This document shows, piece by piece, positions 41,262-42,527 of a DNA stretch of 42,527 bases. The notes under the pieces are model-generated. The model was given only the letters and a program-made list of their open reading frames with translations, made no database searches and was not told the origin of the DNA. The stretch lies in NCBI RefSeq assembly GCF_018332655.1, contig NZ_BOQL01000085.1, positions 1 to 42,527 of the forward strand, read 5' to 3'. The position numbers and the translations under genes were made by a program. Each line of letters begins with the position of its first letter. Within the stretch, counting starts at the first letter, position 1. This DNA comes from Actinoplanes auranticolor (GTDB taxonomy: Bacteria; Actinomycetota; Actinomycetes; Mycobacteriales; Micromonosporaceae).

Positions 41262-42428
41262 ATGGCTGATCTGGCCGCCGTCAAGCGGGCCCTCGCCGCC
41301 CAGCGGATCGAGACCCCGTCCTGGGCCTTCGGCAACTCCGGCACCCGGTTCAAGGTCTTCGCCCAGGCCGGTGTGCCCCGCAACCCGCAGGAGAAGATCG
41401 CCGACGCCGCCACCGTGCACCGGTTCACCGGGGTGGCGCCGACGGTCGCGCTGCACATCCCCTGGGACAAGGTGGACGACTACGCCGAGCTGCGCTCCTA
41501 CGCCGAGTCGCTGGGGGTGGGGATCGGCGCCGTCAACACCAACGTCTTCCAGGACGACGCCTACAAGCTGGGCTCGGTCACCAACCCGGACGCCGGCGTA
41601 CGCCGCAAGGCCACCGATCACCTCCTCGAGGCGATCGCCATCATGGACGCGACCGGCTCGCGGGACCTGAAGCTGTGGTTCGCCGACGGCATCAACTACC
41701 CGGGCCAGGACGACCTGCGCAACCGCCAGGACCGGCTGGCGGCGGCGCTGCGCGAGACGTACGACCGGCTCGGCGCCGACCAGCGCATCCTGCTGGAGTA
41801 CAAGCTCTTCGAGCCGGCCTTCTACGCGACCGACGTCCCGGACTGGGGCACTTCGTACGCGCATTGCATCGAGCTGGGCGAGAAGGCGACGGTGTGCATC
41901 GACACCGGCCACCACGCCCCGGGCACGAACATCGAGTTCATCGTGGCGTTCCTGCTGCGCCAGAACAAGCTGGGTGCCTTCGACTTCAACAGCCGCTTCT
42001 ACGCCGACGACGACCTGATGGCCGGCGCGGCGGACCCGTTCCAGCTGTTCCGGATCATGTACGAGATCGTCCGCGGCGGCGCGCTGGACCCGGCCTACGG
42101 CATCAACTTCATGCTGGACCAGTGCCACAACATCGAGACGAAGATCCCCGCGATCATCCGCTCGGTGATGAACATCCAGGAGGCGACGGCCAAGGCGCTG
42201 CTGGTCGACCGGGACGCGCTGAGCCGGGCCCAGAACGACGGCGACGTGCTGGAGGCCAATGCGGTGCTGATGGACGCCTACAACACCGACGTCCGGCCGC
42301 TGCTCGCCGAGGTCCGCGCGGATGCGGGCCTGGACCCGAACCCGGTCGCGGCCTACCGGCGCAGCGGCTACCAGGAGCGGATCGTCCAGGACCGGGTCGG
42401 CGGCCAGCAGGCCGGCTGGGGCGCCTGA
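41262..42428 (+). CDS. rhaI: L-rhamnose isomerase, RhaI type
   Basis: TIM-barrel isomerase of 388 residues, converting L-rhamnose to L-rhamnulose. PSWAFGNSGTRFKVF opens the protein. LWFADGINYPGQD, LEYKLFEPAFYATDVPDWG, CIDTGHHAPGTNIE and FDFNSRFYADDDL carry the metal and substrate ligands (Glu, Asp, His, Asp). It is the RhaI form known from Bacillus and Pseudomonas stutzeri relatives, not enterobacterial RhaA. ATG 41262 lies 5 nt after the rhaM stop. Last gene of the import operon, followed by hairpins. Confidence 0.95.
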   Translation: MADLAAVKRALAAQRIETPSWAFGNSGTRFKVFAQAGVPRNPQEKIADAATVHRFTGVAPTVALHIPWDKVDDYAELRSYAESLGVGIGAVNTNVFQDDAYKLGSVTNPDAGVRRKATDHLLEAIAIMDATGSRDLKLWFADGINYPGQDDLRNRQDRLAAALRETYDRLGADQRILLEYKLFEPAFYATDVPDWGTSYAHCIELGEKATVCIDTGHHAPGTNIEFIVAFLLRQNKLGAFDFNSRFYADDDLMAGAADPFQLFRIMYEIVRGGALDPAYGINFMLDQCHNIETKIPAIIRSVMNIQEATAKALLVDRDALSRAQNDGDVLEANAVLMDAYNTDVRPLLAEVRADAGLDPNPVAAYRRSGYQERIVQDRVGGQQAGWGA

Positions 42429-42448
42429 CCGAGCCGCTCGATTCGACT

Positions 42449-42527
42449 GCCCGCCTGGCCCGCCCGAGCCAGGCGGGCCAGGCCGGGCGGGCCAGGCGGG
42501 CCAGGCCGGGCCAGGCAGCCGGGCCGG
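42449..42527 (+). terminator. Hairpin and GC-rich repeats after rhaI
   Basis: GCCCGCCTGGC (42449-42459) pairs perfectly with GCCAGGCGGGC (42468-42478) around an 8-nt loop. A second register pairs CCTGGCCCGCC (42454-42464) with GGCGGGCCAGG (42472-42482). After it come tandem copies of gccaggc(c)gggcggg to the window edge. It probably ends the rha operon transcript; the repeats beyond are non-coding as far as visible. Confidence 0.65.

Overview
The window is about 70% GC, with dense ATGA/GTGA gene overlaps, GTG starts and high G/C at third codon positions. Together with an EspR-type regulator, an ECF42-type sigma factor with its DGPF partner, and a DUF6545 (MAB_1171c-like) membrane protein, this points to a filamentous actinomycete chromosome, probably Micromonosporaceae (Actinoplanes-like). 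The genus is inference. I saw no tRNA, rRNA, insertion sequence or CRISPR array.

Left third (1-14.1 kb). After the Gly-rich tail of a truncated gene comes a secreted alpha/beta-hydrolase peptidase (352-2148). A divergent cluster follows. Leftward are a sugar-nucleotide epimerase and a polytopic GT-C-like membrane protein. Rightward are a GT2 glycosyltransferase, a TIGR04282/DUF2064 transferase, a SAM methyltransferase, a membrane-anchored sulfite-oxidase-type molybdoenzyme, a small membrane protein, and an OmpR-type response regulator with its kinase. The same transcription unit may continue into an ImmA/IrrE-type metallopeptidase and the DUF6545 membrane protein. These face an EspR-like regulator and a divergent cytochrome P450. 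No function is known to me for the combination; an envelope glycan or lipid pathway under stress control is a reasonable guess. A 1-kb stretch without convincing genes, part of it GC-rich low-complexity DNA, follows the P450.

Middle (15.1-27.4 kb). This part is mostly housekeeping and small regulatory units: peptide deformylase, an M48 metallopeptidase, an IolE-like TIM barrel, an ECF42 sigma factor with DGPF protein and a flavin split-barrel protein, a LacI regulator divergent from a phytanoyl-CoA-dioxygenase-like enzyme, and S-adenosylhomocysteine hydrolase behind a clear SAH riboswitch. A CPA1 Na+/H+ antiporter, an Asp/Glu-racemase-like protein and an NmrA-like reductase complete it.

Right third (27.4-42.5 kb). 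This is a complete L-rhamnose locus. The plus-strand operon encodes an ABC importer (rhaT, rhaP, rhaQ, rhaS), mutarotase (rhaM) and isomerase (rhaI). The minus-strand operon encodes the aldolase/dehydrogenase fusion (rhaEW), rhamnulokinase (rhaB), the lactate oxidation complex lutABC and an extra arabinose/fucose-isomerase-like protein. A LacI-family repressor (rhaR) lies between them, and matching operators (TGAAACGTTTCA type) sit just downstream of sigma-70-like promoters of both operons. The set takes L-rhamnose to DHAP plus L-lactaldehyde, then L-lactate, then pyruvate.

Several genes (epimerase, GT2, response regulator, P450, def, PhyH-like, NmrA-like) have a TANNNT -10 element ending 6-7 nt before the start codon, so they are probably leaderless. 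I used this to choose some starts.
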